DNA from: Pyrinomonadaceae bacterium | GTDB taxonomy: Bacteria > Acidobacteriota > Blastocatellia > Pyrinomonadales > Pyrinomonadaceae | Reading direction: 5' to 3' | DNA length: 64,000 bases | Assembly: GCA_030841105.1 (NCBI GenBank) | Contig: JAVEDE010000094.1 | Span: 31,376 to 95,375 of the forward strand | The notes under the pieces: generated by a model | The model's database searches: none | Seen by the model: only the letters and a program-made list of their open reading frames with translations | Told to the model about the DNA's origin: nothing | Made by a program: the position numbers and the translations under genes | Shown: one piece after another, positions 33,508 to 44,649 of the stretch | Layout of the letters: the number at the start of each line of letters is the position of its first letter | How positions within the stretch are numbered: the first letter of the stretch is position 1

Positions 33508-34971
33508 TTACTTGTTGTCGCGCGGGTAACGCTGCAACATGCCTTCTTCGCTCATCAACTTCTCGATGGCCGGGATGTCCATGGGCAGCCAGTTCGTCAG
33601 GATGTCCGCGCCCTTGTCCGTGATCACGATCACGTCTTCGAGGCGGATGTAAATTTTCTCTTCGGGGACGCGCAGAGCGGGTTCGATGGTGAAGACCATC
33701 CCGGCGCGCAGCGGGTCGCCGTATGGCCCGACGTCGTGCGTCGCCATCCCGACCCAGTGGCCGAGTCCCCCGCGCGGGTTCGCCGCCGAACGCCCGTAGC
33801 TCTCCACAAACTCGCGCGCGGCACGCTCGTAGATGGGTTTCGAGAAACGCGCGCGGGCGAGTGCGGCCTCCATATCTTTGTGCGCTTCCTGTTTGATCAC
33901 GGCCGCCGTGACGCCCGGCCGGATGTGCTTCAGGATGGCCTGATAACATTCCAGATAGAAGCCGTAGAGTTCGCGCTGCCACCCGTTGAACTTCCCGTTC
34001 ACAGGCCACATGCGCGTCACGTCGCTCATGTAGTAGCCGACGTCGGGGGCGTAGTCCATCAACAGGAAGTCGCCGTCGAGCATCCGCCGCTTGCCCGAAC
34101 TGTAGTGCGGAAACGACGCGTTCGCGCCGCTCGCGATGAGCGAGTAATAGGCGTCGCCCTGCGCGCCGTTGCGGTAATAGACGTACTTGGCGACGGCGTC
34201 CAACTCGTACTCCGTGATGCCCGGAACGGTCGAGCGCATCGCCTCCATCAAGGCCAGCGACGACAGCCGCGTCGCCTTAGCAATCAGAGCGATCTCGCGC
34301 GGACTCTTGATCAAGCGCAGCTTATCCAACACGGGCGAGAGGTCTTGGATTTCAAACTGCGGGAAGCGCGCCAGCAACGTCCCGGCAAACCGACCCTCGC
34401 GCGAAGGGCTGCCGTCCCAAGGGTCTGAGGCGATGTCGGCGACGACGCGGACGGCTCCGTCGCGGCTCGTCGCCAAACCTTCCGCCGGGCTGAACGGCGT
34501 CAGGAGCGTGCGCGTCTGCCCGAAGAACGTGCGGCGCGACAGATGCTCCGCCAGCAGTTCCGAGCCGTACACGGCTTCCACGCCCGACAGTTGTTTGATC
34601 AACTCGGCGTCTTCGGCCGACAGCAATTTGCCCTCGACGCGTTCGCGCCCCTCGTTGCGGTGCGGCAAGTAGAGCGACGCCGTGCGCTGCGCCGCGTCGA
34701 GCAACAGGTAAGCGTGCGGCGACTCGATCCCGCACAGGTAATAGAACTCGTTCGACTGCCGGAAGCGCGTGAACCCCACGGGACTCGTCGCGCCCTGCAC
34801 GACGGCGATCTTCCCGCTCCCCATCTCGTCGTAAACTTTCGCGCGTCGCGCCGCAAACTCTTCCGGCGGAAAGTCGGTGGTGAAGAAAGGGATGCCTTCC
34901 TGTGCAAACGCCCCGGCGGGCAGCAACAACAGCAGCATGAACGCCGCAACTCTCAACGCTCTATTCAACAT
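33508..34971 (-). CDS. Exported Xaa-Pro aminopeptidase (M24B)
   Basis: A 487-residue creatinase-fold metallopeptidase with a signal peptide (MLNRALRVAAFMLLLLLPAG). The N-terminal aminopeptidase-P domain is followed by the catalytic domain holding the five metal ligands: Asp in LLMDYAPD, Asp in YYMSDVTRMW, His in GLGHWVGM, Glu in FTIEPAL and Glu in IRLEDVI. It would remove N-terminal residues preceding proline from peptides outside the cytoplasm. An AAGGAG site precedes the ATG. Together with the M28 and P1 enzymes earlier in the window it suggests a protein-degrading lifestyle. Confidence 0.92.
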   Translation of the reverse strand: MLNRALRVAAFMLLLLLPAGAFAQEGIPFFTTDFPPEEFAARRAKVYDEMGSGKIAVVQGATSPVGFTRFRQSNEFYYLCGIESPHAYLLLDAAQRTASLYLPHRNEGRERVEGKLLSAEDAELIKQLSGVEAVYGSELLAEHLSRRTFFGQTRTLLTPFSPAEGLATSRDGAVRVVADIASDPWDGSPSREGRFAGTLLARFPQFEIQDLSPVLDKLRLIKSPREIALIAKATRLSSLALMEAMRSTVPGITEYELDAVAKYVYYRNGAQGDAYYSLIASGANASFPHYSSGKRRMLDGDFLLMDYAPDVGYYMSDVTRMWPVNGKFNGWQRELYGFYLECYQAILKHIRPGVTAAVIKQEAHKDMEAALARARFSKPIYERAAREFVESYGRSAANPRGGLGHWVGMATHDVGPYGDPLRAGMVFTIEPALRVPEEKIYIRLEDVIVITDKGADILTNWLPMDIPAIEKLMSEEGMLQRYPRDNK

Positions 34972-35156
34972 CTAGGGGAACTCCTTCGCAGGAAAATTTT
35001 GAGCACGCGCAGCCGGACGGAAACTTTGATAAGTTAAAACCACGTAAAAGTCCATGATTGAAGCGCGCCGTTGAACGCCGCTTCACCCCGGCCGCTTGAA
35101 ACTGTTCGCCTCGCCCTGAACGATTGAGATCAATCGTCGCCCGCGCCTGTCACGTT

Positions 35157-35203
35157 AAAAACGCACGCGGGCGGTCGTCTCCGTGTTTGGAGACGGCCGC
35201 CCG
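35157..35203 (-). terminator. Rho-independent terminator of the glutathione peroxidase gene
   Basis: A 15-bp stem (35168-35182 with 35189-35203, one T-G wobble) and a six-base loop lie just after the stop of the gene. On the minus strand the stem is followed within a few bases by TTTTT. Confidence 0.8.
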
Positions 35204-35223
35204 TTGACTTCGAGTTTGCCGAT

Positions 35224-35832
35224 TTACTTGAGCGCCTGTTCGATGGCCTGCGTGACTTTCGCGTCCTCCGGCTTGTCGCCGGAATCGAAGCGCGCGAGGA
35301 TGCGGCCGTCGCGGCCGACGAGAAACTTGTTGAAGTTCCATTTGATCTCGCCCGCGAAGTCGGGGTTTGATTCCTTCTCCGTGAGGTACTTGTAGAGCGG
35401 GTGCTTGTCGTCGCCCTTGACGGAGATTTTCGAGAAGACGGGGAACGTCACGCCGTAGTTGAGACGGCAGAACTCTTGTATCTCTTCGTCCGTGCCCGGC
35501 TCTTGCGCGCCGAAGTTGTTAGCCGGGAAGCCGAGGATGGTGAAGCCCTGCCCCTTGTAACGCTCGTAAATCTTTTGCAGCCCCTCGTACTGCGGCGTGT
35601 AGCCGCACTTGCTCGCCACGTTGACCAGCATCACGACCTGCCCGCGAAACTCTTCGAGTTTCACGTCCTTGCCCTTTGAATTTTTCAGCGTGAAGTCGTA
35701 CACCGATTTTGCCGTTTCCTTTCCGCCGCCGCTGCTACTTGCGCCCGCGTCCGCGCCCTTCGCCCTGACGAAGAGCAGAGCCATCGTTGATGCGGCGATC
35801 ACGATCGCCACGCCGATTACGAGTTTCTTCAT
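35224..35832 (-). CDS. Glutathione peroxidase family, membrane-anchored or exported
   Basis: A 202-residue thiol peroxidase with an N-terminal hydrophobic segment (about residues 4-24) followed by a Gly/Ser linker, so it probably works in the periplasm. The catalytic tetrad is present: Cys in NVASKCGYTPQY (where selenoenzymes have selenocysteine), Gln in FPANNFGAQEPG, and Trp-Asn in KWNFNKFLV. It should reduce lipid or hydrogen peroxides, probably with thioredoxin-like donors. A clear terminator follows. Confidence 0.92.
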   Translation of the reverse strand: MKKLVIGVAIVIAASTMALLFVRAKGADAGASSSGGGKETAKSVYDFTLKNSKGKDVKLEEFRGQVVMLVNVASKCGYTPQYEGLQKIYERYKGQGFTILGFPANNFGAQEPGTDEEIQEFCRLNYGVTFPVFSKISVKGDDKHPLYKYLTEKESNPDFAGEIKWNFNKFLVGRDGRILARFDSGDKPEDAKVTQAIEQALK

Positions 35833-35881
35833 TGCCTTTACCTTACACTGCTTCGCGCCCGCTTGACGAGCGCGCAGCAGG

Positions 35882-39496
<3,615 letters not shown>

Positions 39497-39690
39497 AATT
39501 TCGGACAGTCTGTAACTCGGATGCCGTCCCCTTCTTAAAGCGGCCGGGGCGGCCGGTGAAGTTTTAGGCTATCTGCGGCGGGCTGTCAATTCATCCCCCG
39601 CCGCACGCCGCCAAAGGCGCACCGGCCGGAGGCGCGCAAGGCGGCGCGGAACGGAAACGAGTTGACTTTAAACTGCGGGCTTGGAGAGAG

Positions 39691-40077
39691 TCAGTTGTGG
39701 TGCAGGTGTCGCGGTCGAAGGCGGAGCCAGCGTTTGAAATCGGCGGGCGGAGCGTTGGCCGGGAGCGGAAGTGTGGGAAGTTTTTTCTCTAAGAGATCGA
39801 GGCAATGGACACCGAGCGCAAGCAATGGAAGCGGCAGCGCGAAGAAGACGATCTCGCATGTGTGCAAGGCTGAAACCGAACCACCCGCCGTGAGGAAGCG
39901 AACGGTCGCCCACAACAGCAGCGCGGTGAGAAGTGAGAGCATCCCCCCGCTGATCCCGAAAGTTGCGCCGAGGGATTGCCACGTCCAGCGGTTCTTGCTC
40001 ATGAGCAGATATACTCTGCGATAGACTTCGCCCCTCAAGTCATCCTCGCGCAGCAAGTACACCTTTCGACTCATCAT
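39691..40077 (-). CDS. Small two-helix membrane protein of unknown function
   Basis: A 128-residue protein I do not recognise. It begins MMSRKVYLLREDDLRGEVYR, a basic and acidic cytoplasmic segment. Two membrane helices (about residues 37-60 and 75-95) and a basic tail ending in RPRHLHHN follow. The start at 40077 is preceded by GAAGGAAAG; the frame is open further upstream but without a ribosome-binding site. A 38-base element 118 bases upstream closely matches one upstream of kup, so the gene is probably controlled together with the potassium transporter. A role in potassium or membrane-potential homeostasis is a guess from that context only. Confidence 0.65.
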   Translation of the reverse strand: MMSRKVYLLREDDLRGEVYRRVYLLMSKNRWTWQSLGATFGISGGMLSLLTALLLWATVRFLTAGGSVSALHTCEIVFFALPLPLLALGVHCLDLLEKKLPTLPLPANAPPADFKRWLRLRPRHLHHN

Positions 40078-40195
40078 CTTTCCTTCGTTCACGCACGCAC
40101 GCGACAGGGGGTTGCGATAGCAAGATGCTCCCGCGTCCCTGCAAAGTTCGGCCAACAAACTATCAACGCCCGAATCTTACGACCCGGCGTATAAG

Positions 40196-40233
40196 GATGG
40201 CGTAAAGGGTTTATAAAAAGTTTGTAAAGACGA
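40196..40233 (-). promoter_or_regulatory. KdpE-box-like element upstream of the small membrane gene
   Basis: Read on the minus strand this contains CTTTACAAA, then TTTTTATAAACCCTTTACGCC broken only by line position, then CATCC and a TTATAC that could be a -10. TTTTTATA-N5-TTTAC-N-CC matches, with identical spacing, the KdpE operator of E. coli kdpFABC as I recall it. A second copy lies upstream of kup at 44396-44431. Confidence 0.6.
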
Positions 40234-40240
40234 AAGGAAG

Positions 40241-40312
40241 GTGAACAGTAAGCAGTGCGCGGTAGATGTTGAGCGGCGGCGCACTTCAAGCAGTCTCTCT
40301 TTTACTGCTCAC
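40241..40312 (-). terminator. Nested hairpin after kdpE
   Basis: An 11-bp inverted repeat with one mismatch (40241-40251 with 40302-40312) encloses a 7-bp one (AGTGCGC with GCGCACT). It starts at the kdpE stop codon and would end the kup-kdpD-kdpE transcript. The following T content is modest. Confidence 0.45.
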
Positions 40313-41022
40313 GGCTCACTATTGAAGCGGTAGCCGACCCACGGCTCGGTGAGGATGTAGCGCGGGGTCGAGGGGTTCGGCTCGATCTTTTTCCGCAGTT
40401 GGCCGACGAAGACACGCAGGTATTCGCCCTGCTCCGTGTAGTTGCCGCCCCACACGGCGGCGAGCAGCGTGCGGTGCGTGAGGACTTTGCCCGCGTGGCG
40501 CACGAAGTGTACGAGCAGGTCGTACTCCTTGGGCGTCAGGTGAATCTCGATCCCACTGACGAAGACGCTGCGGGCTTCGAGATCAACCCGGAAATCGCCG
40601 ACCTCCAACAACGCCGACGCGCCGGCTGCGCCGGAGGGGTTCGCCGCCGCCCGCCGCAGGTGTGCGCGGACGCGCGCGAGCAGTTCGTCCATCCCGAACG
40701 GCTTGGTGACGTAGTCGTCCGCGCCCGCGTCGAGCGCCTCGACCTTGTTCCGCTCTTCGCCGCGCACCGAGAGCACGATGATCGGAAGCTGCGAGAGCGC
40801 GCGCAGGCGTCGGCAGAGTTCCAACCCGTCGAGATTCGGCATCGCGAGATCGGTGACGACGAGATCGGGTCGCCAGTCTTCAAACGTCTCAAGCGCAGAG
40901 ACGCCATCGGCGGCGACGCGCACGTCATACCCGTGCGTCTTCAAGCCCGTGCGTAGGACGCGCGCGATCTGCGGCTCGTCGTCAACGACGAGGATGCGTT
41001 GTTGCTGCGACTGCTGGCTCAA
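40309..41022 (-). CDS. kdpE: KdpE-like response regulator
   Basis: A 237-residue OmpR-family regulator. The receiver has VVDDEPQIARVLRTGL, the phospho-acceptor Asp in LVVTDLAMPNLDG and Lys in YVTKPFGMDEL. The winged-helix domain has LTPKEYDLLVHFVRHAGKVLTHRTLL and ends with YRFNSEP; AVWGGNYTEQGEYLRVFVGQLRKKIE is characteristic of KdpE. The start is TTG, with GGAGGAAGC just upstream, and it overlaps the kinase stop by four bases. No kdpFABC genes are present; the nearest transporter is kup, which may be its target. Confidence 0.92.
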   Translation of the reverse strand: MSQQSQQQRILVVDDEPQIARVLRTGLKTHGYDVRVAADGVSALETFEDWRPDLVVTDLAMPNLDGLELCRRLRALSQLPIIVLSVRGEERNKVEALDAGADDYVTKPFGMDELLARVRAHLRRAAANPSGAAGASALLEVGDFRVDLEARSVFVSGIEIHLTPKEYDLLVHFVRHAGKVLTHRTLLAAVWGGNYTEQGEYLRVFVGQLRKKIEPNPSTPRYILTEPWVGYRFNSEP

Positions 41023-42260
41023 GATGCTTCCTCCAACTCCCCGGCCGGAGTCGTCCCGGCGGGCATCTCGGCCAACGGCTCGGACATCGTTTCCGCGTCG
41101 CCGACGGGGAGGGTGAAGACGACGCGCGTCCCCTTCCCTGCCGCGCCCTCTTCGATCCAGATGCGCCCGCCGTGCGCCTCCACGATCCCTTTGGCGACCG
41201 CCAAGCCCATCCCCGTCCCCTTCGGCCCGCGGCCGTCGCCCGTGTCGCCGTCGCGCGTCGCGCGAAAGAACTTGTCGAAGACGCGCTCGCGCAGCGCGGC
41301 GGGGATGCTCTGTCCTTCATCGGCGACGGCGATGCGGATCATCTCGTCGTCCGCGCGCCCGGCCGTTACGACGATCGTCGTCTCCTCCGGCGAATACTTC
41401 GCAGCGTTATCCACGAGCGTGAACAGCACCTCGGCCACCGCGCGCGGGTCAACCTGCACGACGGGCAGTTCGTCCTCCATGACGACCCGCACGTCATGAC
41501 GCCGCGTGAGCGACTCGGCGCGCGCAAGCGCCGCCGTCACGATCTCTTCGACGACGCCAGACCGGCGGCGCAGGTGCAACTCGCCCGCCTCGATGCGCGC
41601 GAGTTCGACCAACCCCTCGACGAAGCGGTTGAGGCGGTCGCACTCCTCGTCAATCACTTCCAGCATCTCCTGCCTCGCCTCCGGGTCGAGCGCCACCGGC
41701 TGCTGTGCAAAAGTCTTCGACGGTATTTCATCGAGCAGGGTGCTGACCGACGCCTTGATGGAGGTGAGCGGGGTGCGTATGTCGTGCGTCACGGCGTCGA
41801 GCAGAGCCGACTTTAATTTCTCGCTCCGCTTGAGAGCTTCCGCGTGGCTCGCGCGCTCGAAGGCGTCCTGCAACTCTTCGTACAGACGCTCGATTTCGCG
41901 GCGACCGGCGTCGGCCTCTTCCGTGCGCCGCTTCGCGTGCGCCGAGAGCTGGCCGACGGTGACGGCGGTGATGAGAAAGGCGACGAGCGCGATCCAGTTA
42001 TCCCACGCTTCAACCGTCAGCGTGCCGAACGGCGGCAGGAAGAAGAAATTGAAGCACAGCAGGCCGAGCACGGAGGCCATGACCGCCGGGCGCGCCCCCC
42101 ACCACGTGGCGACGAAGAGCACGACGAGCAGCAGCGCGAGCGCGACCGTCGCGGCGTTGGTGTGGCCGCTCAAGAGTCGCAGCACGGCCGTCACGACGGC
42201 CACGCCCGCGACCGCGACCAAATATCCGGTTCTGCTCCTCCCAAACGCCAACGGCCTCAT
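41019..42260 (-). CDS. KdpD-like sensor kinase, short form
   Basis: A 413-residue kinase with the four-helix DUF4118 membrane domain of KdpD (about residues 10-100, including CFNFFFLPPFGTLTVEAWDN), a short coiled linker, HisKA with VTHDIRTPLTSIK and an ATPase domain with VDNAAKYSP and KGTGMGLAVAKG. It lacks the 400-residue N-terminal KdpD and universal-stress-protein domains that sense K+ and c-di-AMP in full-length KdpD. The gene overlaps kdpE and begins 52 bases after kup, so transporter and sensors form one operon. Confidence 0.9.
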   Translation of the reverse strand: MRPLAFGRSRTGYLVAVAGVAVVTAVLRLLSGHTNAATVALALLLVVLFVATWWGARPAVMASVLGLLCFNFFFLPPFGTLTVEAWDNWIALVAFLITAVTVGQLSAHAKRRTEEADAGRREIERLYEELQDAFERASHAEALKRSEKLKSALLDAVTHDIRTPLTSIKASVSTLLDEIPSKTFAQQPVALDPEARQEMLEVIDEECDRLNRFVEGLVELARIEAGELHLRRRSGVVEEIVTAALARAESLTRRHDVRVVMEDELPVVQVDPRAVAEVLFTLVDNAAKYSPEETTIVVTAGRADDEMIRIAVADEGQSIPAALRERVFDKFFRATRDGDTGDGRGPKGTGMGLAVAKGIVEAHGGRIWIEEGAAGKGTRVVFTLPVGDAETMSEPLAEMPAGTTPAGELEEAS

Positions 42261-42312
42261 GCGCCCTATTGTATGACAGCAGAGACCGGACGCGCGGGTC
42301 GCAACCGTCGCG

Positions 42313-44250
42313 CTAAATTTCGACCTGCGCTCCCAACTCGACGACGCGGTTCGGCGGCAGGCAGAAGTAGGCGGTCGCCGACGAAGCGTTGCGCGACATC
42401 ACGGCGAACAACTTTTCGCGCCAGATCATCATGCCCGGATGCTTGCCCGCGATCACCGTCTCGCGGCCGAGAAAGTAAGTGGTCTCAAGCGGATCGAAGG
42501 CCGGGGCGGGCGGCTCTAAGTTCTCCAACACTTTCGGAATGTCCGGGTCTTCCATGAACCCGTAATTGAAGATCAGCCGGTAAAAATTATGGCCGAGCGA
42601 CTCAAACTTGACGCGGTCTTCCGGCGCGACGTGCGGCGTCTGTTTCGTCTTCACGGTCAACAGCACGACGCGCTCGTGCAGCACTTTGTTGTGGGCGAGG
42701 TTGTGCATCAACGCGGGCGGAGTGCCCGCCGACGTGCCGTTCATAAAGACGGCCGTGCCGGGCACGCGCACGGGCGGGTGCTTGGCGATGTCGCGCAGGA
42801 ACTCTTCGATTGGATGACCGCGCGACAACAACCGCGCCGCGAGGATGCGGCGACCCTTCTTCCACGTCGTCATCAACAGGAAGATCAGAGCGCCGACGAC
42901 GAGCGGAAACCAGCCGCCCGCGGGAATCTTGATCACGTTCGCGCCGAAGAACGCGAGGTCAATGATGAGGAAAAAACCTGAGAGGCCGAACGCCAGCGGC
43001 ACGCTCCAATCCCACTTCTCGCGCGCGACGACGCAGAGCAGGATCGTCGTAATGACCATCGTCGAAGTGACAGCGACGCCGTAAGCGGCGGCCAAGTTAC
43101 TCGACGAGCCAAAGCCGACCACAATCGCGATGCACCCGATCATCAAAGCCCAGTTGAGCGCGGGGATGTAAATCTGCCCGCGCTCGGTCGAAGAGGTGTG
43201 CTCGATCTTGAGGCGCGGCATGAAGCCGAGTTGGATGGCCTGCATCGTCAGCGAGAACGCGCCGGAGATGAGAGCCTGCGAGGCGATGATCGCCGCGGCA
43301 GACGCCAGCACGATGAGCGGGTACAAAGCCCACTCAGGAGCGAGCCGGTAAAAAGGGTTCTCGGCCGCCGCCGGGTTCTCAATCAGCAGCGCGCCCTGCC
43401 CCAGATAGTTCAACAGCAGGGCGGGCAGGACGAGCGTGAACCACGCGAGGCGGATCGGCCGCTTGCCGAAATGACCCATGTCCGCGTAGAGCGCTTCGCC
43501 GCCCGTCACGACGAGAAAGACCGTGCCGAGGACGAGGAAACCGTGCCAGCCCTCGCGCAAGAAAAAGTTGAACGCGTGGACGGGGTTGAACGCACCGACG
43601 ACTGAAGGGTGACGCGCGATCTGCACGACGCCGAGCAATGCGATGACGAAGAACCACGCGAGCATGACGGGGCCGAACAACTGCCCGACCTTCGCCGTGC
43701 CGCGACTCTGTATGAGGAACAGGCCGATGAGGATCGCAATCGTGGTGGGGACGACGTAAGGCGCAAAGAGCGGCGTCGCCACGTTCAAGCCTTCGATTGC
43801 GCCGAGCACCGAGATGGCGGGCGTGATGATGCCGTCGCCATACAGCAACGCCGCGCCGAAGATACCGAGCACGACGAGCACCTTGCGTTCGCGCTTGCTC
43901 AGAATCTTGATCGGGGTCGCCAGCGCGGTCAGAGCCAGTATGCCGCCTTCGCCGCGGTTGTCTGCGCGCAGGACGAAGACGCAATACTTGATCGAGATGA
44001 TGATGACGAGCGCCCAGAAGATGAGCGACAGCACGCCGAAGATGTTGTCGGGCGTGGGGGCGATGGCGTGCGGCCCGTGGAAGCACTCGCGCATCGCGTA
44101 GAGCGGCGAAGTGCCGATGTCGCCGTAGACGATGCCGAGCGCGGTCAGCGAAAGGACGGCGAGGTAACGCCCGCGCGGCGTGGCGGTGTGTGGATGCCCT
44201 TGCTCGTCTGTGATGGTGTTGTGAATGTCGGTCGAAGCTGTGGCTGCCAT
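42313..44250 (-). CDS. kup: KUP-family potassium transporter
   Basis: A 645-residue K+/H+ symporter of the KUP/HAK/KT family. Twelve membrane segments precede a roughly 150-residue cytoplasmic C-terminal domain. Family motifs are ALGIVYGDIGTSPLYAMRE at the first helix, ADNRGEGGILAL, GDGIITPAISVLGAIEGL and GGEALYADMGHFG. The ATG at 44250 has an AGGATTGAC ribosome-binding site; an earlier in-frame Met lies upstream of a hairpin. The leader carries a terminator-like hairpin and a KdpE-like box. Together with the downstream KdpDE-like pair and the divergent DACNV gene, this looks like a potassium-homeostasis locus. Confidence 0.95.
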   Translation of the reverse strand: MAATASTDIHNTITDEQGHPHTATPRGRYLAVLSLTALGIVYGDIGTSPLYAMRECFHGPHAIAPTPDNIFGVLSLIFWALVIIISIKYCVFVLRADNRGEGGILALTALATPIKILSKRERKVLVVLGIFGAALLYGDGIITPAISVLGAIEGLNVATPLFAPYVVPTTIAILIGLFLIQSRGTAKVGQLFGPVMLAWFFVIALLGVVQIARHPSVVGAFNPVHAFNFFLREGWHGFLVLGTVFLVVTGGEALYADMGHFGKRPIRLAWFTLVLPALLLNYLGQGALLIENPAAAENPFYRLAPEWALYPLIVLASAAAIIASQALISGAFSLTMQAIQLGFMPRLKIEHTSSTERGQIYIPALNWALMIGCIAIVVGFGSSSNLAAAYGVAVTSTMVITTILLCVVAREKWDWSVPLAFGLSGFFLIIDLAFFGANVIKIPAGGWFPLVVGALIFLLMTTWKKGRRILAARLLSRGHPIEEFLRDIAKHPPVRVPGTAVFMNGTSAGTPPALMHNLAHNKVLHERVVLLTVKTKQTPHVAPEDRVKFESLGHNFYRLIFNYGFMEDPDIPKVLENLEPPAPAFDPLETTYFLGRETVIAGKHPGMMIWREKLFAVMSRNASSATAYFCLPPNRVVELGAQVEI

Positions 44251-44262
44251 AGTCAATCCTGA

Positions 44263-44309
44263 GAAAAAAGAATCGCGCCCCGCACCGCGACAGTGGCGTC
44301 CGGGCGCGA
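44263..44309 (-). terminator. Terminator-like hairpin in the kup leader (possible attenuator)
   Basis: On the minus strand an 8-bp stem TCGCGCCC/GGGCGCGA (44302-44309 with 44273-44280) closes a 21-base loop region and is followed by TTCTTTTTT. It ends about 13 bases before the kup start codon, where a real terminator would block kup. That position is what an attenuator or a riboswitch expression platform would occupy. Confidence 0.6.
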
Positions 44310-44310
44310 C

Positions 44311-44333
44311 AAAAGAGTCCCGCTTGAGACTCT
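44311..44333 (-). promoter_or_regulatory. Second hairpin with T-run in the kup leader
   Basis: AGAGTC (44328-44333 complement) pairs with GACTCT (44314-44319) around an eight-base loop and is followed by TTTT on the minus strand. It lies directly upstream of the terminator-like hairpin and could be part of an alternative-folding switch. Confidence 0.45.
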
Positions 44334-44395
44334 GCGGGTCGCGGCGCACAGACCGTGTGGACGCGTTGTCGTTCCGGGGAAAACTAACGCGCGTA

Positions 44396-44431
44396 GGATG
44401 GCATAAAAGTTATAAGGATTTTGTAAAGATG
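44396..44431 (-). promoter_or_regulatory. KdpE-box-like element upstream of kup
   Basis: The plus-strand sequence GGATGGC-TAAA-GTTATAA then TTTGTAAAGATG aligns with the element at 40196-40233 over nearly its whole length, with one two-base length difference. It lies 145 bases before the kup start, on the same strand orientation relative to its gene as the other copy. Confidence 0.6.
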
Positions 44432-44649
44432 CGGATCGAACCCTGCGGGGCGGATCGGGCGCGACGTTGCGGCGGCAACCGCGCGCTGCGGTGGAAGGCG
44501 TTTCCGTTTCGGTTTCCCACACGTCTATAATCAACGCTCTGCCGCCGCAGTAGTACACAGCGCGACCGTCGAGCCGTTGAGTCGCCCGTCGTCGGTTACA
44601 GTATCAAAGCATCACGGCCTAACACTGAAACGATCGAGACCGCATCGCT

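Larger units (their letters stand above)
44251..44649. other. Divergent intergenic region between kup and the DACNV gene
   Basis: About 400 bases without a gene. It holds the kup leader hairpins, the KdpE-like box at 44396-44431 and a perfect TATAAT at 44526-44531. The TATAAT could be the -10 of the DACNV gene, but no good -35 is present (best TTCCGT, 18 bases upstream). No known riboswitch consensus was recognised. Confidence 0.55.

Noticed and set aside
40309..42260. A complete kdp operon
   Set aside because: KdpE and a short KdpD-like kinase are present, but no kdpF, A, B or C gene is in the window; the only transporter is kup.
44251..44420. A ydaO/yuaA c-di-AMP riboswitch in the kup leader
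   Set aside because: The hairpin and context fit, but the conserved segments of that riboswitch (the GGGGGACCCA-type and GGGGUGAAUCC-type parts) are not present.
44440..44465. GGGTTCGATCC on the minus strand, resembling a tRNA T-loop
   Set aside because: The flanking bases do not pair as a T-stem, and no acceptor, D or anticodon arms are found around it.
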